From JAWLCG01 sp041687295 (GTDB lineage Bacteria > Planctomycetota > Phycisphaerae > SM23-33 > FEN-1343), in contig JAWLCG010000039.1 in assembly GCA_041687295.1 (NCBI GenBank), positions 1-20,475 on the forward strand: 20,475 nucleotides of DNA, in the 5' to 3' direction. This document shows, piece by piece, positions 4,234 through 11,727 of the stretch. Position numbers and translations under genes: made by a program. A model generated the notes under the pieces. It did not search any database, was not told where the DNA came from, and was given only the letters and a program-made list of their open reading frames with translations. Every line of letters begins with the position of its first letter. Position 1 is the first letter of the stretch.

Positions 4234-5772
4234 CTATTCCACCGGGGCCTGCTCGGGGGCGGGCTGGGGGGCGGCTTTGCGCTGGCGGCGGCGGGCGAGC
4301 TTGCCCTGGAAGCTCATCAGGCTCACGTAGAAGAAGCCCAGGGCGAAGATGATCAGGAACGGGGCGCTCATGGCCGAGCGGAAGTGGATCAGGCTGGCCA
4401 CGGTGCAGGCGACCATGTACAGGCCCATCAGCAGCTCGATGTACGGCACGATGTCGAACTTCGCCCGGCTGCGGACGGCCCGCTTGTGCGTCTCGTACTC
4501 GGCCTGGCCGGCGCCGAACTTCGGCGTGCGGACGAACTCGCTCTGCTGGCCGAACAGGGCCTCGAGCACCGCCTTGGCGTTGGAGACGGCCAGGCCCACG
4601 CCCAGAGCCATCAGCACCGGCAGGTACTTCAGCGTGTCGCGCCACGTGCCGAACAGCTCGAACTGGCTGCACACGTAGAACATGCTCGCCGACAGCGTCG
4701 CCAGGGCGAACACGCTCATGTCGAAGATCGCCCGAAACAGCGTGCCCTGCTCCATCGGCACCGTCTGCAGGTAGATGGCCGGGAACATCATCAGCACCAG
4801 CAGGATCACCATCAGGTGGATCGAGAAGCTCGTCAGGTGGAAGGTGGCCTCGACCTTGGCCTTGAACGGCGCGCGGCTGCGCCAGATGGTCGGCAGCAGC
4901 TTGATGGCCGTCTGCGTGCCCCCCTTGGTCCAGCGGTGCTGCTGGGCCTTGAAGGCGTTCATGTCGGGCGGCAGCTCGGCCGGGGCCGTCAACTCGGGCA
5001 GGAAGATGAACTTCCAGCCCTTCAGCTGGGCGCGGTAGCTGAGGTCCATGTCCTCGGTGAGCGTATCGTGCTGCCAGCCGCCGGCGTCGACGATGGCGTC
5101 CTTGCGCCACGTGCCGGCCGTGCCGTTGAAGCTCATGAACCGCCCGCTGCGGTTGCGGGCGACGTGCTCGATGACGAAGTGGCCGTCGAGCAGGATGGCC
5201 TGGCTGCGGGTCAGGACGTTGTCGCGGCGGTTGATGTGCTCCCAGCGGGTCTGCACCACGCAGACCTTCGGGTCGGTGAAGTGGTGGATCGACCGGGTGA
5301 GGATGTCGGGGTCGGGGACGAAGTCGGCGTCGAAGATGGTGATGAACTGGCCGGTGGCGGTCTTGAGGCCATTTTCGAGGGCGCCGGCCTTGTAGCCGGT
5401 GCGGTCGGTGCGGTGGATGTACTCGATGGCGAAGCCGCGGGCGGCGGCCTCCTCGACGGCCTGGCGGGCGATGGCGCAGGTCGAGTCGGTCGAGTCGTCG
5501 AGCACCTGGACCTGGAGCTTCTCGCGGGGGTAGCGGATCTCCTGGACGCGCTCGATGATGCGGCGGGCGACGTACTGCTCGTTGTACATCGGCAGCTGGA
5601 CGGTGACCGGCGGCAGTTCGGCGAAGCGGGTCTTGGGCCGATGGCTGCGGTGGCGGTGGCGGTAGTACAGGAACAGCAGCCCGTAGCGGTGGAACCCGTA
5701 AAGCGAAACGGTGACCAGGACGGTGGTATAGACCGTCATGAAGATCGTCTCGAGCACGCCGATGCCGTCCAT
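4234..5772 (-). CDS. GT2 processive glycosyltransferase, CslA/cellulose-synthase-like
   Basis: 512 residues. Membrane-bound family 2 transferase expected to polymerise a beta-linked glycan (mannan- or glucan-like) from a nucleotide sugar at the inner face of the membrane. One transmembrane helix (about 10-36) is followed by the GT-A domain: PMYNE (61-65), VLDDSTD (90-96), GYKAGAL (126-132), the metal-binding DAD (148-150), FNGTAGTWR (215-223), the TED base motif (239-241) and QQHRW (277-281, QxxRW type). About five helices follow from residue 310 on, then a short basic tail. The QLPMYNE and QVLDDSTDST wording resembles plant CslA/CslC and their bacterial relatives more than BcsA, and no PilZ domain is visible. 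The start at 5772 has GGGGAG 6 bases ahead; an ATG at 5838 lacks such a site. No bcs-type partner lies alongside. The polymer is unknown. Confidence 0.88.
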   Translation of the reverse strand: MDGIGVLETIFMTVYTTVLVTVSLYGFHRYGLLFLYYRHRHRSHRPKTRFAELPPVTVQLPMYNEQYVARRIIERVQEIRYPREKLQVQVLDDSTDSTCAIARQAVEEAAARGFAIEYIHRTDRTGYKAGALENGLKTATGQFITIFDADFVPDPDILTRSIHHFTDPKVCVVQTRWEHINRRDNVLTRSQAILLDGHFVIEHVARNRSGRFMSFNGTAGTWRKDAIVDAGGWQHDTLTEDMDLSYRAQLKGWKFIFLPELTAPAELPPDMNAFKAQQHRWTKGGTQTAIKLLPTIWRSRAPFKAKVEATFHLTSFSIHLMVILLVLMMFPAIYLQTVPMEQGTLFRAIFDMSVFALATLSASMFYVCSQFELFGTWRDTLKYLPVLMALGVGLAVSNAKAVLEALFGQQSEFVRTPKFGAGQAEYETHKRAVRSRAKFDIVPYIELLMGLYMVACTVASLIHFRSAMSAPFLIIFALGFFYVSLMSFQGKLARRRQRKAAPQPAPEQAPVE

Positions 5773-6376
5773 ACCACACTCCCCGATAAGAGGGCCGGGC
5801 CACCGCCAGGGCGCGGCCGGCGCCCGGAAGTGCGGCATTGTAAGGGGCGTGAGCCCAAACCGTCAAGAACCACTCGGGCCCGGAGTGGCCGGGTGCCGGG
5901 GCTGCGGTCTGTGCAGCCACGCCTTTGGATCTCTCCGACGGCCCCGACAGAGGGCGAGGTCGTTAGACACAGATTGCCCAGCGCGGGCTGCGCCCGCAAC
6001 CCGATTGCGGATTGGGGATGCAGAGCGCAGAGGGCATAGGGTCTGTGGGGCGCTGGCAGGCGGTTGGGAAGAAACAGCGCGCGGGCTCTGCCCCCACACC
6101 CCCGGGATTTGTCGCTTTGGGGCCTCTGGCATGGGATAGGCTCACGCCCCTGCCGGCCGGCCCACCTGAGAACGGGCCGCTCAGTGCCTCTGCCGGTGGG
6201 CCCCAATGCGCAAAATCCCGGGGTCTGGGGCAGAGCCCCAGGCTGTTTCTCCGATGGTGGGGTTGGAGAAATCGCTACAGAAGATCGTGGTTCATCTGTG
6301 CAATCTGTGGACCTCACTCGCTCGTCTTGGGCGGCGGGTCCCTGGGGGGGGCAGCCCTGCGTCTGCGCGCGGAGGG
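5773..6376. other. 604-base non-coding stretch
   Basis: No gene is supported between the HIT gene and the glycosyltransferase. The open frames here are Pro/Arg/Ser-rich, without domains, and run across an inverted repeat. Contents: a GCGGGC-TGC-GCCCGC hairpin (5983-5997), an imperfect inverted repeat of about 52-base arms (6071-6249) and a CTGTG-rich segment (6291-6312). A promoter for the glycosyltransferase should lie at the left part (5780-5950), but none is clear. Confidence 0.6.
6071..6249. repeat. Long imperfect inverted repeat, MITE-like
   Basis: The arms 6071-6124 and 6198-6249 are reverse complements with a few mismatches and indels. Both start with GAAACAGC and contain GGGCTCTGCCCC and CCCCGGGATTT, ending in GGGGCC. 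A 73-base centre separates them. There is no coding capacity. It could be a non-autonomous mobile element or two repeat copies in opposite orientation. No target-site duplication was recognised. Confidence 0.6.
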
Positions 6377-6796
6377 CTACTCGAGGGCGGCGAGGATCTT
6401 CTGTCGCATGGCCTCCATCTCGCCCTCGGCGTACTGGGCGGCGGGCCAGTTGAAGCGGAAGGCGTCGCCGGGCGCGCGGGGGATGATGTGGAAGTGGACG
6501 TGCCCGACGGCCTGGTTGGCGAGTTGGCCGTTGTTCTGCAGGATGTTGTAGGCCGGTGCGCCGGTGGCCTGCTGGACGGCGCGGGCAAGGCTGGGTAGGT
6601 GGCGGAGAACCTGGCCGGCCAGCGAGCCGGTCATCTCGTCGAGGCGTTCGACGTGGGTCTTGGGGATCAGCAGCGCATGGCCCGGGGTCAGCGGGTTGAC
6701 GTCGAGGAAGGCCAGGGCCTCGTCAGTCTCCAGCAGCTTGGCACAGGGGATGTCCCCGGCGGCGATACGACAGAAGATGCAGTCGGTGGACTTCAC
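6377..6796 (-). CDS. HIT-family (HINT-like) nucleotide-binding protein
   Basis: 139 residues, the usual size. Histidine-triad proteins of this branch hydrolyse purine nucleoside phosphoramidates or adenylated intermediates such as aminoacyl-AMP. The triad is GHVHFHIIP near residues 96-104. The N-terminus has CIFCRIAAGDIP (Cys6-x2-Cys9, the zinc-type HIT variant), then FLDVNPLTPGHALLIPKTHV, a family hallmark. The start is the GTG at 6796, with AAGGAGT six bases ahead. A longer frame to 6832 would overlap the region next to the rplQ hairpin and has no ribosome site. The gene follows the ribosomal cluster but is separated from rplQ by 99 bases with a hairpin, so it probably has its own transcript or receives read-through. 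Confidence 0.9.
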   Translation of the reverse strand: MKSTDCIFCRIAAGDIPCAKLLETDEALAFLDVNPLTPGHALLIPKTHVERLDEMTGSLAGQVLRHLPSLARAVQQATGAPAYNILQNNGQLANQAVGHVHFHIIPRAPGDAFRFNWPAAQYAEGEMEAMRQKILAALE

Positions 6797-6837
6797 GGGC
6801 AGACTCCTTGGGCCGGCGTGGCCCCCCCACATGGAAC

Positions 6838-6866
6838 AAGCCCGGCCAACGCAGTTGACCGGGCTT
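6838..6866 (-). terminator. Hairpin behind rplQ, putative terminator
   Basis: The minus-strand RNA reads AAGCCCGGUCAA-CUGCG-UUGGCCGGGCUU: a continuous 12-bp stem with one G-U pair and a 5-base loop. It starts 30 bases after the rplQ stop. Only a weak U-stretch (GUU) follows, so termination may be incomplete or Rho-assisted. Confidence 0.6.
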
Positions 6867-6895
6867 GCCAGGGTACTCGATTGGCGGGCCGGGGG

Positions 6896-7450
6896 CTAGG
6901 CCTTCTCTTCGGATTCGCCTTCGGCCGGGGCCTGCGCCGACGCGCCGACGGCGGCGCCGGCGGCTTCGTGGCGCTTGGCGGCGCGGCGACGGCGCCGGCT
7001 CGAGCCGCCGCCCTGCCCGCCGCCCGCTCCGGCCTCGACCAGCTGCAGGACGACCTGCTTGCCGGCGTCGCCGATCCGCCGCTCGGCCAGGCGGATGATC
7101 CGCGTGTAGCCGCCGGGGCGCCCGGCGTAGCGGGGCGCGATGTCCTTGAACAGCCGGTCCAGGAGGCTCTGCTCCTCGACCTCGGTCTCGACGCCGTCGA
7201 CGACGCGGACCATCTCGCCGCGGACGCCGCGGCGGTTGCCCAGCTCCGAGCTGACCAGCCGGCGGGTGTGGACGCTGTCCGTCCGCGCCATGCTGATCAG
7301 CCGCTCGACGTAAGGCTTGATTTCCTTGGCCTTGGGCTCGGTGGTCCGAATGGCTCCGTGCTGGAACAGGGCCATGGCCAGGTTCCGCCGCAGGGCCTTG
7401 CGGTGGGCCGCGGTGCGACCCAGGGTTCTGCCTGCAATCCGATGACGCAT
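6896..7450 (-). CDS. rplQ: Large-subunit ribosomal protein bL17 with C-terminal extension
   Basis: 184 residues, against about 120-130 in most bacteria. Residues 1-60 are typical L17 (MRHRIAGRTLGRTAAHRKAL, then RNLAMALFQHGAIRTTEPKAKE). A charged insertion sits at about 75-95, where many L17 go straight into LF. The family end GGYTRIIRLAERRIGDAG is present at about 113-130. The tail (about 140-184) begins with Gly/Gln and a run of five Arg and becomes Ala/Glu-rich, so it is probably disordered; part may contact RNA at the ribosome surface. It is the last gene of the alpha part, 54 bases after rpoA. Confidence 0.95.
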   Translation of the reverse strand: MRHRIAGRTLGRTAAHRKALRRNLAMALFQHGAIRTTEPKAKEIKPYVERLISMARTDSVHTRRLVSSELGNRRGVRGEMVRVVDGVETEVEEQSLLDRLFKDIAPRYAGRPGGYTRIIRLAERRIGDAGKQVVLQLVEAGAGGGQGGGSSRRRRRAAKRHEAAGAAVGASAQAPAEGESEEKA

Positions 7451-7504
7451 TGTGACTGCCCTTCTATCTGATCCGCGGGGCCACCAGGGCCGCCACGCGT
7501 GGTC

Positions 7505-8524
7505 CTACTCGGTGTCCTCGTCCTCGTCCTCGTCCTCGGGCATCTCGACGGACATGCCCAGCGTCAGGCCCAGGTCGGCGAGCTTGCGCTTGATCTCGCG
7601 GAGGCTGGTCTTGCCGAAGCTGCGGATCTTCAGCAGGTCCGACTCGCTCAGGGTGACCAGCTGCCCGAGATTCTTGATGTTGGCGGCCTCGAGGCAGTTG
7701 CTCGCCCGCACGCTGAGGTCCAGCTCGGTGACGTCGCGCTGGAGCTTGTCGGCCATCTCGGTGTCGACGCTGGTGGTCGGCTCGGTGATCGCGCTGACGG
7801 GCAGCTCCTCGCCCACGTCGAAGTACTGCACGAAGGGGTTGAGGTGCTTGCGGAGGATCTTGGCGGCCTCGACCATCGCCATCTCGGGCGTGACGGTGCC
7901 GTTGGTCCAGATCTCCAGGATCAGCCGGTCGTAGTTGGTCTTCTGCCCGACGCGGGTGTCCTCGGTGTTGTAGCGGACACGGCTGACCGGGCTGTAGGCG
8001 GCGTCGACGTAGATCCGCCCGATCTCCTGGTCGGCGTCGGGCTCGATCATCTCTTCGGCGGCGACGTACCCGCGGCCGGAGTCGACGACCATCTCCATGT
8101 CGAATTCCTGGTTCTCGCTCAGGGTCGCCAGGACGTGGTCGCGGTTGATGATCTCAATGGCCGGGTCGGCCTCGATCATGTCGGCGGTCACCGGGCCCTT
8201 GGTGCTGGTGCGGACCCGCATGGTCTTGGGGCCCTCGCCGTGGAGCTTGACGACCAGGCTCTTGACGTTGAGGATGATGTCGGTGACATCCTCCATCACG
8301 CCGGGCATGGACTGGAACTCATGCTGGGCCCCGGCCATCTTGACGCTGGTGACGGCGGCACCTTCCAGACTGGACAGCAAGATCCGCCGGAGGGAGTTGC
8401 CGACCGTCGTGCCGAGCCCTCGCTCGAACGGCTCGATGGTGAACCGCCCGTAGGTCGGGATGGACACGGCCTGGTCGCTCACCACGCGGGTCGGCAGTTC
8501 GAGACCTCGCCATCTGATTCGCAT
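7505..8524 (-). CDS. rpoA: DNA-directed RNA polymerase subunit alpha
   Basis: 339 residues. The alpha subunit dimerises to start polymerase assembly and binds upstream promoter DNA and activators. The N-terminal domain (about 1-235) shows FTIEPFERGLGTTVGNSLRR and LLSSLEGAAVTSVK, the dimer and beta-contact signature. The C-terminal domain (about 260-325) shows LDLSVRASNCLEAANIKNLG and LLKIRSFGKTSLREIKRKL, the helix-hairpin-helix DNA-binding fold with the conserved Arg and Asn. It ends in an acidic Asp/Glu run encoded by a CTC/GTC triplet repeat. It lies between rpsD and rplQ as in other alpha operons. Confidence 0.98.
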   Translation of the reverse strand: MRIRWRGLELPTRVVSDQAVSIPTYGRFTIEPFERGLGTTVGNSLRRILLSSLEGAAVTSVKMAGAQHEFQSMPGVMEDVTDIILNVKSLVVKLHGEGPKTMRVRTSTKGPVTADMIEADPAIEIINRDHVLATLSENQEFDMEMVVDSGRGYVAAEEMIEPDADQEIGRIYVDAAYSPVSRVRYNTEDTRVGQKTNYDRLILEIWTNGTVTPEMAMVEAAKILRKHLNPFVQYFDVGEELPVSAITEPTTSVDTEMADKLQRDVTELDLSVRASNCLEAANIKNLGQLVTLSESDLLKIRSFGKTSLREIKRKLADLGLTLGMSVEMPEDEDEDEDTE

Positions 8525-8583
8525 TGAAAGCCTCCGTCTGTTGGGACTCGCCCCGGGGGGCCCGTCCCGCTCGTGCTTGTCGC

Positions 8584-9216
8584 TTACTGGCTGCAGAACT
8601 CGACGATGAGGTTCTCTTCGACCGGGATCATGACGTCATCCCGCGTCGGCATCCCCACGACCCGGCCCTCGAGCTTGCTGAGGTCCATGGTCAACCAGTT
8701 CTGCAGGACCGGCTCGCCGAGCTCCTCGATATTGCGGCGGACGAGGCCCTGGCTTCGCTCATTGTTCTTGATGGTGATCGTGTCGCCGACGTCGACCAGG
8801 TAGCCCGGGCGGTCGAGCTTTCGGCCATTGACGTAGACGTGGCCGTGGCCGACCAGCTGGCGGGCGGCCGAGCGGCTCGGGGCGAAGCCCAGCTTGTGGA
8901 CGGTGTTGTCCAGGCGACGCTCCAGCAGCACCAGCAGGGTCACGCCGGTGTTGCCCTTGCCCTTCTCGGCCATGCGGTAGTACCGCATGAACTGCTTGTC
9001 GTAGACGCCGTAGTAGCGCTTGACCTTCTGCTTCTCGCGGAGGCGGACGCCGTACTCGCTGGTCCGTCCGCGCCGCCAGCCGTGCTGGCCCGGCGGGTTG
9101 TCGCGGCCCTGGCGCTCCAGGGGGTGCTTGGCGGTCTGGCTGCGCAGGCCCTTGAGCATCAGCTTGACGCCCTCGCGGCGTTCCAGACGGAATTTCGGTC
9201 CGGTGTACCGTCCCAT
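8584..9216 (-). CDS. rpsD: Small-subunit ribosomal protein uS4, zinc-free form
   Basis: 210 residues. S4 nucleates 30S assembly on 16S rRNA and often represses its own operon. The start MGRYTGPKFRLERREG lacks the four Cys of zinc-binding S4, so this is the Cys-less form. The S4 RNA-binding domain is at about 97-160 (RRLDNTVHKLGFAPSRSAAR, then GHVYVNGRKLDRPGY). PPGQHG in the N-terminal domain is also conserved. A G-C hairpin lies 29 bases upstream of the start and could take part in control. Confidence 0.97.
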   Translation of the reverse strand: MGRYTGPKFRLERREGVKLMLKGLRSQTAKHPLERQGRDNPPGQHGWRRGRTSEYGVRLREKQKVKRYYGVYDKQFMRYYRMAEKGKGNTGVTLLVLLERRLDNTVHKLGFAPSRSAARQLVGHGHVYVNGRKLDRPGYLVDVGDTITIKNNERSQGLVRRNIEELGEPVLQNWLTMDLSKLEGRVVGMPTRDDVMIPVEENLIVEFCSQ

Positions 9217-9244
9217 GTGCTTCTGACTCCCGTAGAGGTCTCAA

Positions 9245-9265
9245 GCCGCCGGACGTGCCGGCGGC
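9245..9265 (-). promoter_or_regulatory. Hairpin in the rpsK-rpsD gap
   Basis: GCCGCCGG-ACGTG-CCGGCGGC forms eight perfect G-C-rich pairs with a 5-base loop. It occupies the 71-base space between rpsK and rpsD, which is longer than many gaps in this cluster. It might be an attenuator or a processing or S4-binding site; none of these is shown. Confidence 0.35.
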
Positions 9266-9287
9266 GAATGGATCCATGGCCCCGCGG

Positions 9288-9668
9288 CTAGACGCGGCGC
9301 TTCTTCTTCGGCCGGCACCCGTTGTGGGGGATGGGCGTGCTGTCTTCGATGCCGCTGATCCGCAGACCGGCGGCCTGCAGGGCGGTCACGGCACTCTCCC
9401 GGCCGCTGCCGGCGCCGCTGACGCGGACCTCGACTTCACTGAGGCCCATCTTCCGGACGGTGCCGGCGCATTTCTCGGCGGCACGCTGGGCGGCGAAGGG
9501 GGTGCTCTTGCGGGCGCCCTTGAAGCCGACCGTGCCGGCCGAGTCCCACGCCAGGGTCTCGCCGTTGGTGTCGGTAATGGTCACGATCGTGTTGTTGAAG
9601 GTCGCCTTGACAAAGGCGATCCCTTTGGCAACGTTGCGCTTGACTTTTCTGGTGCGTACCTTGGCCAT
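9288..9668 (-). CDS. rpsK: Small-subunit ribosomal protein uS11
   Basis: 126 residues, normal length. S11 lies in the 30S platform and lines the mRNA exit channel near the Shine-Dalgarno helix. Visible family features are FVKATFNNTIVTITDTNGET, SAGTVGFKGARKSTPFAAQ, the AGSGRESA loop and the basic end HNGCRPKKKRRV. The start at 9668 gives the usual MAKVRTRK; an upstream in-frame codon at 9698 would only add an unsupported leader. It sits between rpsM and rpsD as in most alpha operons. Confidence 0.97.
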   Translation of the reverse strand: MAKVRTRKVKRNVAKGIAFVKATFNNTIVTITDTNGETLAWDSAGTVGFKGARKSTPFAAQRAAEKCAGTVRKMGLSEVEVRVSGAGSGRESAVTALQAAGLRISGIEDSTPIPHNGCRPKKKRRV

Positions 9669-9716
9669 GGGCTCTCGCTCTCGTGCAGCCCGGGTCACGC
9701 CCGGGGCCGGGATGTA

Positions 9717-10100
9717 CTACCTCATCTCCTTGACGCTCTTCTTGCCGGCGACCGTCTTGCGCGGGCCCTTGCGGGTCCGGGCGTTGGTCTTGGTCCGCTG
9801 TCCGCGGACGGGCAGGCCCCGGCGGTGCCGCAGCCCGCGATAGCTGCCGATGTCGCGCAGGCGGGCAATGTTCTGCTGCACCTGCCGCCGCAGCTGACCT
9901 TCGACGGTGTAATCCGAGTCGATCAGCGTGGCGATGCGGCTCAGCTGGGTCTCGTCCAGGTCTTTGGCCCGCATGTGCGGGTCGATCTCCGCCTTGGCGC
10001 AGATCTCCTGGGCGAACTTCGGGCCGATACCGTAGATGTACTGCAGGCTCACGACGGTCGGCTTATCGTTGGGAATATCGACACCCACTACACGTGGCAT
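9717..10100 (-). CDS. rpsM: Small-subunit ribosomal protein uS13
   Basis: 127 residues. S13 is in the 30S head and forms the bridges to the large subunit and contacts P-site tRNA. The helix-hairpin-helix-like start is VSLQYIYGIGPKFAQEIC. The C-terminal S13 signature is GSYRGLRHRRGLPVRGQRT, followed by NARTRKGPRKTVAGKK, the basic tail that touches tRNA. It is 18 bases after rpmJ, in the standard order rpmJ-rpsM-rpsK-rpsD-rpoA-rplQ. Confidence 0.97.
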   Translation of the reverse strand: MPRVVGVDIPNDKPTVVSLQYIYGIGPKFAQEICAKAEIDPHMRAKDLDETQLSRIATLIDSDYTVEGQLRRQVQQNIARLRDIGSYRGLRHRRGLPVRGQRTKTNARTRKGPRKTVAGKKSVKEMR

Positions 10101-10118
10101 CGGGTCGCTCCTTCTCGC

Positions 10119-10232
10119 TTAGCCCTGGCGCTGCTTGTGCCGGGGGTTGGTGCAGATCACACGCACGACGCCCTTGCGGCGGATGACCTTGCAGTTCTCA
10201 CAGATCCGTTTGACGGAACTTCGTACCTTCAT
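10119..10232 (-). CDS. rpmJ: Large-subunit ribosomal protein bL36, zinc-binding form
   Basis: 37 residues, the usual length for this very small protein: it begins MKVRSSVKRICENCKVIRRK and ends TNPRHKQRQG. Cys11-x2-Cys14, Cys27 and His32 make up the single zinc site, so this is the C+ type. L36 helps to fold 23S rRNA domains late in 50S assembly. It lies between map and rpsM, the common place. The position directly upstream, where infA is often found, is only a 45-base gap here. Confidence 0.95.
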   Translation of the reverse strand: MKVRSSVKRICENCKVIRRKGVVRVICTNPRHKQRQG

Positions 10233-10277
10233 CGCTCTTGCCTTTCTCCACAACGGCTCGGCGGGCTCTCTCGCCGC

Positions 10278-11051
10278 TCACCGGCCGTCTGTCAACACAT
10301 CCACGCCGTCGGCCGTGATCGCCAGCATGTGCTCGAAGTGCGCCGCCGGCTGGCCGTCTTCGGTCACCACGGTCCAGCCGTCCGACTCCATCAGCACGCC
10401 GGCGGTGCCCATGTTCACCATGGGCTCCACCGCCAGCACCAGCCCCTCCCGCAGGATGATGTCCCGCGAGCGGAGCTCCCGGCTGACGTAGTTGGGCACC
10501 TTGGGTTCCTCGTGCATCTCGGTGCCGATCCCGTGCCCGACAAACTGCCGCACGACGCTGAAGCCCTCGCCCTCGACGTAGGCCTGCATTGCCCCGGCCA
10601 CGGTGCTCCACCGCTCGCCTGGGCCGGACTTCTCGATGGCGATCTCCAACGCGTGCTGCGTGACTTCCACCAGCCGCCGGGCCCGCGGACTCACGTCGCC
10701 GATCATCAGCGTCGTCGCCGCGTCGCCGCAGTAGCCGTGCAGCCGCGCCCCAAAATCAATGCTGACCAGGTCGCCCTCGCGGATCACCCGCGGTCCGGGG
10801 ATGCCGTGGACCACCTGCTCGTTGATCGAACAGCAGATGCTGCCCGGAAACGGCCCGCCCTTGCCGGGCACGCCCTTGAACAGGCACGCCCCGCCCATCT
10901 CCAGACAGAGCCTCTCGGCCTCGGCGTCCAGCTCGCCCGTGGTCAGGCCAGGCCTGGCTACCTCGGACAGCCGCTGCAGCACGGCATGGACAATACGCCC
11001 AGCCTGCCGCATCAGTTCTATCTCACGTTGACTTTTCAGCTTGTAGGCCAA
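10278..11051 (-). CDS. map: Methionine aminopeptidase, type I
   Basis: 257 residues. It removes the initiator Met from new proteins. Metal ligands are visible in order: Asp in VSIDFGA, Asp in YCGDAATT, His in GHGIGTEMHEEP, Glu in VLAVEPMVN and Glu in HFEHM. The substrate-binding His lies in QVVHGIPG. No N-terminal zinc finger is present, so this is type Ia-like. The start appears to be TTG at 11051, 13 bases after the adk stop; the first ATG downstream would remove the conserved LKSQREIELM helix. It follows adk as in many spc operons. Confidence 0.95.
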   Translation of the reverse strand: MAYKLKSQREIELMRQAGRIVHAVLQRLSEVARPGLTTGELDAEAERLCLEMGGACLFKGVPGKGGPFPGSICCSINEQVVHGIPGPRVIREGDLVSIDFGARLHGYCGDAATTLMIGDVSPRARRLVEVTQHALEIAIEKSGPGERWSTVAGAMQAYVEGEGFSVVRQFVGHGIGTEMHEEPKVPNYVSRELRSRDIILREGLVLAVEPMVNMGTAGVLMESDGWTVVTEDGQPAAHFEHMLAITADGVDVLTDGR

Positions 11052-11064
11052 CCGCGTGTCCCGC

Positions 11065-11727
11065 CTAGGCCTGCTTGGCTTGGAGCCGCTGGACCATCTC
11101 GGCCGTCACGGCGTCCGGGGCCTGGTCGCCGTCGAAGGTCTCGATCTTGCCCGGCGACACCTGTTTGTAGTACTCGATCACGGGGGCGGTCTGGGCGTGG
11201 TAGGTCGAGAGGCGCTGGCGGACAACCTGTTCGGTGTCGTCGCCCCGCTGCTCGAACTCGCCCTTGTAGCCGCACTTGTCGCACTCGCCCGGCTTGGCGG
11301 GCTTGAGGAACTCCACGTGGTAGATCGCGCCGCACTCGGGGCAACTCCGCCGGCCACAGATGCGGTTGACGATCTTGTCGTCGGGCACCTCGATAACCGC
11401 CACCACGTCCAGAGGCGTGCCCTGCTTGTCCAGCTGCTCGTCGAGCGACTTGGCCTGGGGCACCGTCCGCGGAAAGCCATCCAGCAGCAGGCCCTGCTCG
11501 GCGTACTGGCCGACGGCCTTGGCCATCACACCGACGACCACGTCGTCGGGCACCAGCTGGCCGGCGTCCATGTACTGGGCCAGCGTCTTGCCCAGGTCGC
11601 TGCCGCTGGCCTTCTCCGCCCGCAGGATGTCGCCGCTGGACAGATGCTTCAGCCCGAACTGGTCAGCCAGGCGCTTCGCCTGCGTGCCCTTGCCGGCTCC
11701 GGGGGGTCCCACCAGAACTACTCTCAC
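11065..11727 (-). CDS. adk: Adenylate kinase with zinc-type LID
   Basis: 220 residues. It catalyses ATP + AMP to 2 ADP. The P-loop GPPGAGKGT is at residues 7-15, the AMP-binding segment SSGDILRAE around 30-38, and LLLDGFPRT in the middle. The long LID has two Cys pairs (CPEC and CDKC), pointing to a structural zinc. QRGDDTEQVVRQRL follows. The start is GTG at 11727, which overlaps the secY TGA (GTGA, 4 bases), with AAGGGAG ahead of it inside secY. A longer open frame to 12180 simply runs antiparallel in frame through secY and has no kinase sequence. Confidence 0.96.
   Translation of the reverse strand: MRVVLVGPPGAGKGTQAKRLADQFGLKHLSSGDILRAEKASGSDLGKTLAQYMDAGQLVPDDVVVGVMAKAVGQYAEQGLLLDGFPRTVPQAKSLDEQLDKQGTPLDVVAVIEVPDDKIVNRICGRRSCPECGAIYHVEFLKPAKPGECDKCGYKGEFEQRGDDTEQVVRQRLSTYHAQTAPVIEYYKQVSPGKIETFDGDQAPDAVTAEMVQRLQAKQA

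Noticed and set aside
5773..5838. Longer start for the glycosyltransferase
   Set aside because: The added residues are Pro/Trp/Arg-rich without family likeness; GGGGAG lies at the right distance before 5772.
3832..6039. Open frame of 735 codons on the plus strand
   Set aside because: It is antisense to the glycosyltransferase, whose catalytic motifs are all intact. Its protein is a low-complexity His/Gln/Asp/Leu mixture.
5736..6317. Possible 193-residue gene on the minus strand between the HIT and glycosyltransferase genes
   Set aside because: The frame runs through both arms of an inverted repeat and a CTGTG-rich repeat, overlaps the glycosyltransferase start and has no domain or convincing ribosome site.
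9255..11306. Open frame of 683 codons on the plus strand over rpsK, rpsM, rpmJ, map and adk
   Set aside because: It crosses five certain genes on the other strand, with no recognisable sequence of its own.
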